From NCBI GenBank assembly GCA_044433365.1, contig JAWXTR010000035.1, forward strand, positions 1 through 25,897: a stretch of 25,897 nt of DNA, given 5' to 3'. Of the stretch, positions 1 to 7,216 are shown in pieces (position 1 is the stretch's first letter; each line of letters begins with the position of its first letter). The position numbers and the translations under genes were made by a program. This stretch comes from CAMQVM01 sp044433365. GTDB lineage: Bacteria; Bacteroidota; Bacteroidia; Bacteroidales; Rikenellaceae. The notes under the pieces were generated by a model. It was not told the origin of the DNA and did not search any database. It was given only the letters and a program-made list of their open reading frames with translations.

Positions 1-146
1 ATTTTTCACTATTAAATCTCAATATAGAACCACTATATTTTCGATTCAATAGCAAAAAATCTCATCTCCAATAGCACTTTTAAAAATACACCAATAATTA
101 TTTTACCCTACTTAAAAATACACCAATAATTATTTTACCCTACTTA
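1..146. mobile_element. Foldback MITE, family A, copy 1 (cut by window edge)
   Basis: Bases 1-114 are identical to bases 3991-4104 of the complete copy at 3938-4104, so the first 53 bases of this element lie outside the window. The right terminus reads CAATAATTATTTTACCCTACTTA. The end of this copy is altered: its last 32 bases occur twice in tandem. It lies upstream of the lipoprotein gene at 190 and encodes no protein. Confidence 0.9.
82..145. repeat. Tandem duplication (2 x 32 bp) of the MITE end
   Basis: The 32-base unit at 82-113 is repeated exactly at 114-145. Each unit starts AAAAATACACCAATAATT and ends CCCTACTT, so the element's outer end, including its terminal inverted repeat, is doubled. 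The other copies in the window carry it once. Confidence 0.95.
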
Positions 147-153
147 CATTAAA

Positions 154-171
154 GCGAACTTCTAAAAATTC
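154..171. repeat. Solo end of foldback repeat family B
   Basis: The sequence GCGAACTTCTAAAAATTC matches the terminus seen at 10251, 12379 and 19771. It lies immediately right of the MITE and 18 bases before the lipoprotein start. No partner arm is visible next to it. Confidence 0.6.
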
Positions 172-189
172 AATATTTTTCCATTAACT

Positions 190-684
190 ATGAAACAGTT
201 TTTAATAATATTTGCCTTTTTTTTCAGCTTAATTTCATGCGAAGGAGTCAACATAGTCGACACCTCATATAGCATAACCTGCTATGATGTGCCAGCAACT
301 GATAGCGTAAAGAGCTTTCCTAGTGAAATTGTAAGCCACGTATTTTTGGCCGATACAGCCGACTATTCACCAGCTAATTATGATGATGCACTAGAGGGCA
401 TTCTAAGCCATAAATATAACGGAACGACTGTAACCTCATATATGAATGGCACTTACGATAGCACTATTGGTGAGGTGTGCATAAATAATATTACTACAGA
501 GGGTTATCATGTTTTTGTTCTATGCGATACAAAAAACAGAATGTACGCCTATCGTAGATTTGAAATTTTAGCAAATTTACCACAAATTATCACCTCTTTA
601 GAGTTTCAACCATACCAATTTGCCTCTGACTCAACAAAAACAGTAACAGTGAGCGGTTGGCTACAACAAATAGACCATAATTAA
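190..684 (+). CDS. Small lipoprotein of unknown function
   Basis: The product has 164 residues. It opens with MKQFLIIFAFFFSLISC, a lysine followed by a hydrophobic stretch and a lipobox (LISC, cysteine 17), so it should be exported, lipidated and membrane anchored. The rest is a single soluble domain rich in Ser, Thr and Tyr with alternating hydrophobic positions, as in small beta-sandwich surface proteins; this fold is inferred and no family was recognised. The ATG at 190 is chosen because it gives a complete signal peptide. The gene ends 5 bases before the glycosyltransferase, so the two are probably cotranscribed. Upstream lies repeat DNA and no convincing promoter was seen. Confidence 0.75.
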   Translation: MKQFLIIFAFFFSLISCEGVNIVDTSYSITCYDVPATDSVKSFPSEIVSHVFLADTADYSPANYDDALEGILSHKYNGTTVTSYMNGTYDSTIGEVCINNITTEGYHVFVLCDTKNRMYAYRRFEILANLPQIITSLEFQPYQFASDSTKTVTVSGWLQQIDHN

Positions 685-689
685 CTGAT

Positions 690-1835
690 ATGAAGCGAAA
701 AGACAGACGTAAACCACGTATATCGCTGGTGCTAAATATTGCTCCTTCGTATCGGCATGCTTTACTCCACCGCCTAGACGACTCACAAAAGGTCGATTTT
801 TTTTTCTCGGCGGGTAAATATGATATGCAAATTGCATCTTTAATGAAATTTGAAGAGCTAAAGGGATTTAAGCACTATCTTGAGCCAAAATTTAAAGGAA
901 TTAAGTTAATTTGGCAAAAAGGGTGGTATAAATTACTTTTTGAAGGGTATGATGGATTTATACTGACTGCAAACGGAGGTATTCGCTCCAACTGGTTGCT
1001 ACTATGTTTTGCCCGCTTAATGGGTAAAAAAGTATATTTATGGGGTCATGGACTTTATGGTAATGAAACCTATTTTCAGCGACTTAAAAACTTAACCTAT
1101 ATGCGTTTAGCATCTGGAATATTTCTCTATGGAAACCATGGCAAGGCAGAAATGATAAAAAATGGATATAAAAAAGAGAAAATAAGCGTTATATATAATA
1201 GTCTAAATAGGGATTTACAACTAAAATATAGAGACCGTAAAGAGGATTTTCTATTTTTACGCAACTATTTTGGCGTAGAAGCTCCGACCTTAATATTTCT
1301 TGGACGTTTAACACCTCAAAAATCACTTCACATTCTGTTAGAAGCTATTGCGATATTAAAAGCTCAACAAATTATCTATAACGTAATATTGGTAGGCTCA
1401 GGAGAGCAAGAAAAGAATCTAAAAGAGCGTGTAGAGGAGCTAGGATTAGAGGACCAAGTGTGGTTTTATGGCGATTGCTATGATGAAAGCATGAATGCAA
1501 CGCTTTTTAAGGCAGCTTGGCTAACGGTAAGTCCAGGGAATGTAGGACTTACTGCGATGCACTCACTTTCGTATGGCGTTCCAGTGGTTACACACAACGA
1601 CTTCAAGCGTCAAATGCCCGAATATGAGGCTATTGTTGATGGTGTGACAGGCGGATTTTTTAATCGTGGCGATGCAATTTCACTATCAGATGCAATCTAT
1701 TTCTGGATGACAAAGCTAAGCGACAAAAACCAGAGAGAAAAATGCTCCATGGAGTGTAAAAAAATAATAGATGATATCTACAACCCTGAAAACCAAGCTC
1801 GGTTGATAGAGAGTAGAATTTTGGCAGATTATTAG
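690..1835 (+). CDS. Glycosyltransferase family 4 protein
   Basis: This 381-residue protein has the two-domain GT-B layout of GT4 glycosyltransferases, which transfer sugars from nucleotide-sugar donors during glycan assembly at the cytoplasmic face. The N-terminal half contains the HGLYGNE loop. The C-terminal donor-binding half starts near FLGRLTPQKSL and includes LVGSGEQEKNL and SPGNVGLTAMHSLSYGVPVV. The last segment is where GT4 enzymes carry the EX7E motif; here both glutamates are replaced, so the donor site is atypical although the surrounding pattern is intact. No membrane segment or signal peptide is seen. The substrate cannot be told. It sits between a lipoprotein gene and grpE rather than in a polysaccharide locus. 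Confidence 0.85.
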   Translation: MKRKDRRKPRISLVLNIAPSYRHALLHRLDDSQKVDFFFSAGKYDMQIASLMKFEELKGFKHYLEPKFKGIKLIWQKGWYKLLFEGYDGFILTANGGIRSNWLLLCFARLMGKKVYLWGHGLYGNETYFQRLKNLTYMRLASGIFLYGNHGKAEMIKNGYKKEKISVIYNSLNRDLQLKYRDRKEDFLFLRNYFGVEAPTLIFLGRLTPQKSLHILLEAIAILKAQQIIYNVILVGSGEQEKNLKERVEELGLEDQVWFYGDCYDESMNATLFKAAWLTVSPGNVGLTAMHSLSYGVPVVTHNDFKRQMPEYEAIVDGVTGGFFNRGDAISLSDAIYFWMTKLSDKNQREKCSMECKKIIDDIYNPENQARLIESRILADY

Positions 1836-1884
1836 TAGTGGTATGTTATTTGCGAAATATATAAGAAACAAAAAAAAATTAAAG

Positions 1885-2475
1885 ATGAAAGAGACAGAAA
1901 AAGAGTGTAATAACATTGAAAATAACGAAGTTAACAACTCTAATGAGTGTTGCGACAATCTTTCTGATAAAGAGTGTGGCTCTAATGAGTGTGACAATTT
2001 GTCAGAAAAAGAGGTTGAGATAGCTGACGAAAGTGCTATTTTGACAGCAGCAGCTAAAGAGTGGCAGGATAAATATATGCGACTCTCTGCCGAATTTGAC
2101 AACTACCGCAAACGCACCCTTAAAGAGAAGATGGATTTATTAGGAACTGCTTCTGAGGGGGTAATTAAGACTATTTTACCGATTGTCGACGATTTTGACC
2201 GTGCTAGCGAAGCCATGTCAAAATCGGATGATATTGATGCACTTCGTAGTGGAGTTGAACTTATCCACAAACGTCTTTTGGATATTTTAAAACAGCAAGG
2301 CGTAACTCAAATCGAGGCTATGAACGCTGAGCTTGACACCGATTTCCACGATGCAATCGCTAAATTCCCTGTAGAAGATAAAGAGAAAAAAGGCAAGATT
2401 ATCGATGTTGTAGAGAAAGGCTACATGATGAAAGAGAAAGTGGTTCGCTACGCAAAAGTTGTTGTTGGAGAATAA
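1885..2475 (+). CDS. grpE: GrpE, nucleotide exchange factor for DnaK
   Basis: GrpE releases ADP from DnaK and works with DnaJ, which is encoded next. The ATG at 1885 (196 residues) is preferred over the in-frame ATG at 1843, because the earlier start would add 14 basic residues (MLFAKYIRNKKKLK) from the AT-rich leader. The N-terminus is acidic and low in complexity, with a repeated SNEC/DNLS pattern. Next come the long dimerisation helix (WQDKYMRLSAEFDNYRKRT) and the conserved segment ILPIVDDFDRA. The C-terminal beta domain ends with KVVRYAKVVVGE. Spacing of 60 bases to dnaJ indicates a grpE-dnaJ operon. No CIRCE-like operator was noticed. Confidence 0.96.
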   Translation: MKETEKECNNIENNEVNNSNECCDNLSDKECGSNECDNLSEKEVEIADESAILTAAAKEWQDKYMRLSAEFDNYRKRTLKEKMDLLGTASEGVIKTILPIVDDFDRASEAMSKSDDIDALRSGVELIHKRLLDILKQQGVTQIEAMNAELDTDFHDAIAKFPVEDKEKKGKIIDVVEKGYMMKEKVVRYAKVVVGE

Positions 2476-2485
2476 TTTAGAATAT

Positions 2486-2521
2486 GGGAGTTCTAAATTT
2501 AGATTGTTTTTTAGAGGTTCC
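2486..2521. repeat. Short foldback repeat, family B, between grpE and dnaJ
   Basis: A 36-base hairpin runs from GGGAGTTCTAAA to TTTAGAGGTTCC with an A/T-rich centre. Its ends match the larger elements at 10251-10413 and 11924-12005. In the mRNA it would form a stem between grpE and dnaJ and could adjust their relative expression. Confidence 0.65.
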
Positions 2522-2535
2522 TAATAGTTGAATAG

Positions 2536-3696
2536 ATGGAAAAAAGAGATTATTATGAGGTGTTAGGGGTCAGCAAGACCGCTACAGCCGACGAGATAAA
2601 GAAAGCCTACAGAAAGGCTGCAATTAAGTTTCACCCCGACAAAAATCCAGACAATAAAGAGGCTGAGGAGAAATTCAAAGAGGCTGCTGAGGCGTATGAT
2701 GTACTTGGCACACCCGACAAACGTAGTCGCTACGACCAATTTGGTCATGCTGGAATGCAAGGTGGCGCAGGCGGATATGGCGGCGGCGGCTTTGGAGGCG
2801 GTGGCTTCAATATGGATGATATTTTCGACCGTTTTGGTGATATTTTCGGAGGTCACTTTGGCGGCTTTGGTGGCTTTAATGGCGGTGGTCAGAGAGGACC
2901 AAGAGTCAACCGTGGTTCCGATCTACGTGTAAAGGTGCGCTTAACACTTAAAGAGATTGCCGAAGGTGTTGAGAAAAAGATAAAAATTAATAAATTAGTA
3001 AGTTGCGATAAATGTGGAGGTAGCGGTGCTAAGGATTCAAATTCTTACACTACCTGTACCACTTGTAATGGTAATGGATATGTTACTCGTGTAGTAAATA
3101 CATTCTTCGGACAATCGCAAACCACTCAACAGTGTCCAACTTGTGGAGGTTCGGGTAAAATTATCACTCAAAAATGTGATAAATGTCATGGCGATGGCAC
3201 GACAAAAGCTGAAGAGATTGTAGAAATACGTATTCCTAAAGGTGTTGGCGAGGGTATTCAGCTATCGGTTTCGGGCAAAGGTAACGCTGCTAAACATGGT
3301 GGAGTAAATGGTGATCTTTTGGTATTGATAGAAGAAGAGCCACATCCAGAGCTTATTCGTGATGGCAACGACCTACTTTACAACCTACGCTTAAACGTAG
3401 CCGATGCAATTTTAGGAGCGTCTGTAGAGGTTCCATCAGTTACAGGCAAAATTAAGATTAAGGTTGAACCAGGCACACAGCCCGGACGAGTATTACGCCT
3501 ACGTGGCAAGGGGCTTCCCGACCTTAACGGTTATGGCAATGGCGATTTTCTGATTATTGTAGATATTTTTATCCCTAAAAACATCTCAAAAGATGAGAAA
3601 AAGGCGATAGAATCTATCTCAAAATCAGATAATTTCAATCCTCCTAAAAGCAAAGAACCTAATATCTTTGAGAGGATGCATAGTTTTTTTAGATAA
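2536..3696 (+). CDS. dnaJ: Chaperone DnaJ (Hsp40, type I)
   Basis: This 386-residue protein has the full type I Hsp40 layout. The J domain covers residues 1 to about 70 with the HPD motif at 33-35, which stimulates DnaK ATP hydrolysis. A Gly/Phe-rich linker follows (about 73-125). The zinc-binding region (about 157-221) holds four CxxCxGxG repeats: CDKCGGSG, CTTCNGNG, CPTCGGSG and CDKCHGDG. The C-terminal client-binding domains include GDLLVLIEEEPHPEL and LRLRGKGLPDLNGYGNGD. The length is normal and all key residues are present. It acts in the cytoplasm with DnaK and GrpE; dnaK is not in the window. A hairpin terminator follows. Confidence 0.98.
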   Translation: MEKRDYYEVLGVSKTATADEIKKAYRKAAIKFHPDKNPDNKEAEEKFKEAAEAYDVLGTPDKRSRYDQFGHAGMQGGAGGYGGGGFGGGGFNMDDIFDRFGDIFGGHFGGFGGFNGGGQRGPRVNRGSDLRVKVRLTLKEIAEGVEKKIKINKLVSCDKCGGSGAKDSNSYTTCTTCNGNGYVTRVVNTFFGQSQTTQQCPTCGGSGKIITQKCDKCHGDGTTKAEEIVEIRIPKGVGEGIQLSVSGKGNAAKHGGVNGDLLVLIEEEPHPELIRDGNDLLYNLRLNVADAILGASVEVPSVTGKIKIKVEPGTQPGRVLRLRGKGLPDLNGYGNGDFLIIVDIFIPKNISKDEKKAIESISKSDNFNPPKSKEPNIFERMHSFFR

Positions 3697-3707
3697 TTAT
3701 AAATTAT

Positions 3708-3749
3708 AAATGGTGAATGATAAATTAGTGGCTATCATTCGCCATTTTT
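3708..3749 (+). terminator. Intrinsic terminator after dnaJ
   Basis: The arms AATGGTGAATGATA and TATCATTCGCCATT pair around a 10-base loop, and the right arm runs into a short T stretch. It starts 12 bases after the dnaJ stop. Confidence 0.75.
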
Positions 3750-3751
3750 AA

Positions 3752-3907
3752 TTAAAGTTCTGGGATAATAAATTTCGGCAATCCTCCATTTTTATCCGCT
3801 TCCAGAATTTTATTAAAAGTCTCTCGAAGCATAACAGAATCTCGATTCTGATTTATTTTATTATAGATAAAATCTAAATCTATCGGCTTATCGATCGTAA
3901 AGAATTT
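3752..3907 (-). pseudogene. Remnant of an unrecognised gene (C-terminal end only)
   Basis: Read on the minus strand, 51 sense codons run from a TAA at 3910-3908 to a TAA at 3754-3752. The translation looks like real protein: it includes IDKPIDLDFIYNKI and LRETFNKILEADKNGG and ends GLPKFIIPEL. The only internal ATG leaves 26 codons. The piece is bounded on its upstream side by AT-rich sequence and, 31 bases away, by the MITE at 3938. It is best explained as the decayed C-terminal end of a larger gene whose front part is gone. The family was not recognised. Confidence 0.45.
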
Positions 3908-3937
3908 TTAATTGACAAATATAACTACTTTTATTGT

Positions 3938-4104
3938 TAAGTAGTGTAAAACAATTATTGCCATATTCTTAATAGCACTCTTGGAGCGATATTTTTCACT
4001 ATTAAATCTCAATATAGAACCACTATATTTTCGATTCAATAGCAAAAAATCTCATCTCCAATAGCACTTTTAAAAATACACCAATAATTATTTTACCCTA
4101 CTTA
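3938..4104. mobile_element. Foldback MITE, family A, copy 2 (complete, 167 bp)
   Basis: The left end TAAGTAGTGTAAAACAATTA and the reverse complement of the right end, TAAGTAGGGTAAAATAATTA, match at nearly every position. The similarity continues inward so that almost the whole element folds as one imperfect stem of about 80 bp, closed by TATAG-AACCA-CTATA. The outermost TA at each end fits a TA target duplication, as made by IS630/Tc1-mariner-type transposases. It has no coding capacity. Confidence 0.92.
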
Positions 4105-4277
4105 ATGTAAGACTCTTTTTGCTGTATTACAATTTTTTTACTATATTTTTTTAGTTTTATACACTTTTTTTGTCCGCCTTACGTTATTTATTGGAATATA
4201 TTTTAACCTAGCATAGAATATATAGCTAGTTTTAAAATATCGTAAATTAACACCAATACCATAATTTACGGCATTAA

Positions 4278-4310
4278 TTGTAGTAAATTAGATTTTTTTT
4301 ATTACCTTTG
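4278..4310 (+). promoter_or_regulatory. Promoter of the bamD operon
   Basis: TAccTTTG at 4303-4310 matches the Bacteroidota -7 consensus TAnnTTTG. A TTG at 4278-4280 lies 22 bases upstream, close to the usual -33 spacing. Transcription would start at about 4316-4318, at or next to the ATG at 4318, which argues that translation begins at the later ATG at 4354. Confidence 0.6.
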
Positions 4311-4353
4311 CTGCGATATGCGTGTTTTTACCGTAGCATTAAATAATTTATGT

Positions 4354-5523
4354 ATGGCTAAATTTTTTAAATTTCTTTTTTGTAGTGCGTTATTTGTGTG
4401 TTTTGTGTCGTGTACTGGTTTTGACAAACTATTAAAGAGTAGAGACTATCAAACAATGTACGAAACAGGTTTGGAGTATTTTGCAAATGGCAAAAACAAT
4501 AAGGCTATGTTTCTTTTCTCTCAGATTGAACCTATTTTTAATGGTACATCGAAAGCTGATACTATAAAATTCTATCTAGCAAAAACCTATTACGAGCAGA
4601 GTTATTATGACGAAAGTGCTCGTCTTTTCGACGAATTTCGTAAAAACTACGGACGTAGTGGATTTGTAGAGGAGGCTGAATATCTTTACGCAATGAGCTA
4701 CTATCAAGAAGCTGCAAGTTTCGAGTTAGACCAAACTCCAACTGAACTTGCAATTATTGCTTTCTCTGAGTACGCTTCACGCTATCCAGATAGCGAAAGA
4801 GTAGAATCAGTTGACGATATACTAGATGAGCTACAAATGAGACTATATGATAAGGCGTTCGAAATTGGTAAAATTTATTACGATATTGGATATTACAACT
4901 CTGCAATTACAGCATTTAAAAATGTAGTTAAAAAATATCCAGATATTCCACATAGAGAAGAAATTTTATATCTTATCGCTAAAGCAAACTATCTATTTGC
5001 ACGAAATTCGATAGATACAAAGCAGCGTGAGCGTTATTACAACACAATCGATGCAACCTATAATTTCCAAGCGGAATATCCCGATAGCAAACACTCAACA
5101 GAGATTAATAGAATCCTTCTTAATGCTACAAAACTTTCAGAGGGTAAGCAGTTAATTCAAAAAGCTGGTGAGGATTCTGAGCTTACAGAAAAGCAGATTA
5201 TCAAAGGTACAAAACGTTACGAAAAGCTGCAAAAAATGGTAGATACTGGCAAGATTACTGCTGAGGAGCTTGAGGAGATTGTTGAGAAAGAGCTTGAAAC
5301 TGCAAAAGAGAAAACTCGCAAAAGAAGAGAGCGTTTTGGTGATGATGATGTTCAAATATCTTCGTCTATTGTAAATCCTTCGGGAGGAGCAACACACCAA
5401 GATGGTGCCGAAGCAACATTGAAAAAAGCTGAACAAATCTCAGAAGCTGTAGAAGAGGGTGAAGCTAAGAAAAGCAAGCGTAAAAACAAAAAAGCTCAAG
5501 AAACAGAGAGTGAGCAAGAGTAG
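4354..5523 (+). CDS. bamD: Outer membrane protein assembly lipoprotein BamD
   Basis: BamD is an essential outer-membrane lipoprotein of the BAM complex that inserts beta-barrel proteins. From the ATG at 4354 the product has 389 residues and starts with a clean lipoprotein signal ending FVSC (cysteine 20). Starting at 4318 would put 12 extra residues (MRVFTVALNNLC) ahead of it and would coincide with the predicted transcription start. TPR-type helix pairs fill about residues 25-270, with FEKSRDYQ-type and YPDSE/YPDSKH turns such as KTYYEQSYYDESARLFDEF. Beyond about 275 lies a charged tail of more than 100 residues, partly coiled coil, ending KKSKRKNKKAQETESEQE. This makes the protein longer than a five-TPR BamD. 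The omega-like gene and coaBC follow. Confidence 0.9.
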   Translation: MAKFFKFLFCSALFVCFVSCTGFDKLLKSRDYQTMYETGLEYFANGKNNKAMFLFSQIEPIFNGTSKADTIKFYLAKTYYEQSYYDESARLFDEFRKNYGRSGFVEEAEYLYAMSYYQEAASFELDQTPTELAIIAFSEYASRYPDSERVESVDDILDELQMRLYDKAFEIGKIYYDIGYYNSAITAFKNVVKKYPDIPHREEILYLIAKANYLFARNSIDTKQRERYYNTIDATYNFQAEYPDSKHSTEINRILLNATKLSEGKQLIQKAGEDSELTEKQIIKGTKRYEKLQKMVDTGKITAEELEEIVEKELETAKEKTRKRRERFGDDDVQISSSIVNPSGGATHQDGAEATLKKAEQISEAVEEGEAKKSKRKNKKAQETESEQE

Positions 5524-5567
5524 CGAAAACTATATTTAGTAACTAAATTTATATAATAACATACAAT

Positions 5568-5918
5568 ATGGAGTTTAAAAAATCAACAATTCCAACAAAT
5601 ACAACGACTCGCACACTTAGCGATTTCGATGCTGAAACAGGTAATATCTATGGTTCTATCGTCGGAATTTCACGTCGTGCAAACCAAATTGGAAGTGAAA
5701 TTAAAGAAGAGTTGGTAAAAAAATTAAGCGAATTTAACACCACTACCGACACACTAGAGGAGACTTTCGAAAACCGTGAACAAATCGAGGTTTCTCGCTA
5801 CTATGAGCGTCTTCCTAAACCTGTGTTAATTGCTGTTGAAGAGTATCTTGATGGCGATTTAAATATTAAACACAAAGAGGTGGTTGAAAAACTTGAGACT
5901 ACAGAGGAGGGTTTATAG
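5568..5918 (+). CDS. RNA polymerase omega-like (Rpb6-type) protein
   Basis: The product has 116 residues and resembles the small Rpb6/omega-like proteins that Bacteroidota encode between bamD and coaBC. Omega binds the beta-prime subunit of RNA polymerase and helps assemble the enzyme. The segment around GNIYGSIVGISRRANQIGSEIKEEL (residues 26-50) contains the ARRANQ-like core typical of omega. The C-terminal part (RLPKPVLIAVEEYLDGDL) and acidic tail are extensions not found in proteobacterial omega. It lies 44 bases after bamD and 65 bases before coaBC, all on one strand, so cotranscription from the bamD promoter is likely. Position in the cluster supports the call as much as sequence does. 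Confidence 0.8.
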   Translation: MEFKKSTIPTNTTTRTLSDFDAETGNIYGSIVGISRRANQIGSEIKEELVKKLSEFNTTTDTLEETFENREQIEVSRYYERLPKPVLIAVEEYLDGDLNIKHKEVVEKLETTEEGL

Positions 5919-5983
5919 TCAAAATTTTGAACAATTAATCCTTTCAAATAAAAGTAAAAATATATTTTAAAGTTGATATAATT

Positions 5984-7201
5984 ATGCTTAAAGGCAAAAA
6001 TATATTGCTTGGAATAACAGGAGGTATAGCAGCTTACAAAGCTGCTATTCTTGTTAGAGCACTAAAAAAAGAGGGATGTAACGTTAAGGTTTTAATGACC
6101 GAAAACGCCAAAAAGTTTATTACTCCACTTACTCTTGCAACACTTTCAGGTAATCCTGTACTTGTAGAGTTTTTTAATCCTGAGAATGGTGAGTGGAACT
6201 CACACGTTAAGCTCGGACTGTGGGCTGACGGCTATATTGTGGCTCCAGCTACAGCCTCAACAATGGGGAAAATGGTATGCGGCATTGCTGATAACCTACT
6301 TGTTACCTCATATTTATCTGCCCGATGTCCTTGTTTTGTTGCTCCTGCAATGGATTTGGATATGTATAAACACCCTTCGACAGCTCGTAATATTGAAGCA
6401 CTCCGCAAAGATGGTGTTGAGATAATTGAGCCTTCGAGCGGTTTTTTAGCAAGCGGATTGGAGGGCAAAGGACGGATGGAAGAGCCTGAAAATATTGTAG
6501 AATATATAAAAAACTACTTCAATAAAGATTTACCCCTAAAAGGCAAACGTGCAGTTGTTACCGCTGGTGGCACTATCGAACCTATCGATTCAGTCCGCTT
6601 TATTAGCAACTACTCCTCTGGTAAAATGGGCTATGCCATTGCATCTGCTTTAAAAGAGCAGGGAGCTGAGGTTGTAATTGTAAGAGCTGGTGTTGATGCA
6701 CGACTAAAAGGGTCGATTGCAGGTGTACAGGAGATTGAGGCTCTAAGTGCAGAGCAGATGTTTTTAGAAGCTATTCCAAAAGCTGAAAAAAGCGATATAA
6801 TAGTGATGGCAGCAGCAGTTGCCGACTATACCCCAGAGGTGGTTGCCGACCATAAGATGAAAAAAGAGGACTTTAACGGTGAACTCTCAATAAATCTACG
6901 TCAAACAAAAGATATTGCAGCCGAAATAGGTAAAAACCGCCGTGATAATCAAATTTTTGTAGGCTTTGCACTCGAAACCGACAATGAAGTTTGTAATGCT
7001 AAAAAGAAAATTGCAAATAAAAACTTAAATTTTATAGTTCTTAACTCACTGAAAGATAAAGGAGCTGGATTTGGTGTAGATACCAATAAAATTACTATTA
7101 TTGGTAGAGATGATAGCTCTGTTAGTTTTGAATTAAAGAGCAAAAAAGAGGTTGCAAAAGATATAGTTTCGACAATAGTTGCAGCTATGGAAAAGCAATA
7201 A
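5984..7201 (+). CDS. coaBC: Bifunctional CoaBC of coenzyme A synthesis
   Basis: CoaBC joins cysteine to 4'-phosphopantothenate (CoaB) and decarboxylates the product to 4'-phosphopantetheine (CoaC, FMN dependent). The protein has 405 residues. The N-terminal flavoprotein domain (about 1-175) starts ILLGITGGIAAYKA and has the histidine in SHVKLGLWADG, the PATAS loop and PAMDLDMY. The C-terminal ligase (about 185-400) has TAGGTIEPIDSVRFISNYS, AAAVADYTP, the lysines of DHKMKK and VGFALET. Two CoaC positions differ from the E. coli enzyme: Asn of PxMNxxMW is Asp, and the Cys of the substrate lid is Ser in FLASGLEGKGRM. I recall the same residues in other Bacteroidota but could not check this. Confidence 0.95.
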   Translation: MLKGKNILLGITGGIAAYKAAILVRALKKEGCNVKVLMTENAKKFITPLTLATLSGNPVLVEFFNPENGEWNSHVKLGLWADGYIVAPATASTMGKMVCGIADNLLVTSYLSARCPCFVAPAMDLDMYKHPSTARNIEALRKDGVEIIEPSSGFLASGLEGKGRMEEPENIVEYIKNYFNKDLPLKGKRAVVTAGGTIEPIDSVRFISNYSSGKMGYAIASALKEQGAEVVIVRAGVDARLKGSIAGVQEIEALSAEQMFLEAIPKAEKSDIIVMAAAVADYTPEVVADHKMKKEDFNGELSINLRQTKDIAAEIGKNRRDNQIFVGFALETDNEVCNAKKKIANKNLNFIVLNSLKDKGAGFGVDTNKITIIGRDDSSVSFELKSKKEVAKDIVSTIVAAMEKQ

Positions 7202-7216
7202 ATTCAAAGGAAAAAT

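Noticed and set aside
1..146. Repeats with AT-rich spacers as a possible CRISPR array
   Set aside because: The tandem unit is a doubled transposon end with no spacer; there are no cas genes, and the other copies are kilobases apart.
1716..2102. Minus-strand open frame of 128 codons
   Set aside because: It lies across the end of the glycosyltransferase gene and the start of grpE; its composition is that of an antisense shadow and no start context or family was seen.
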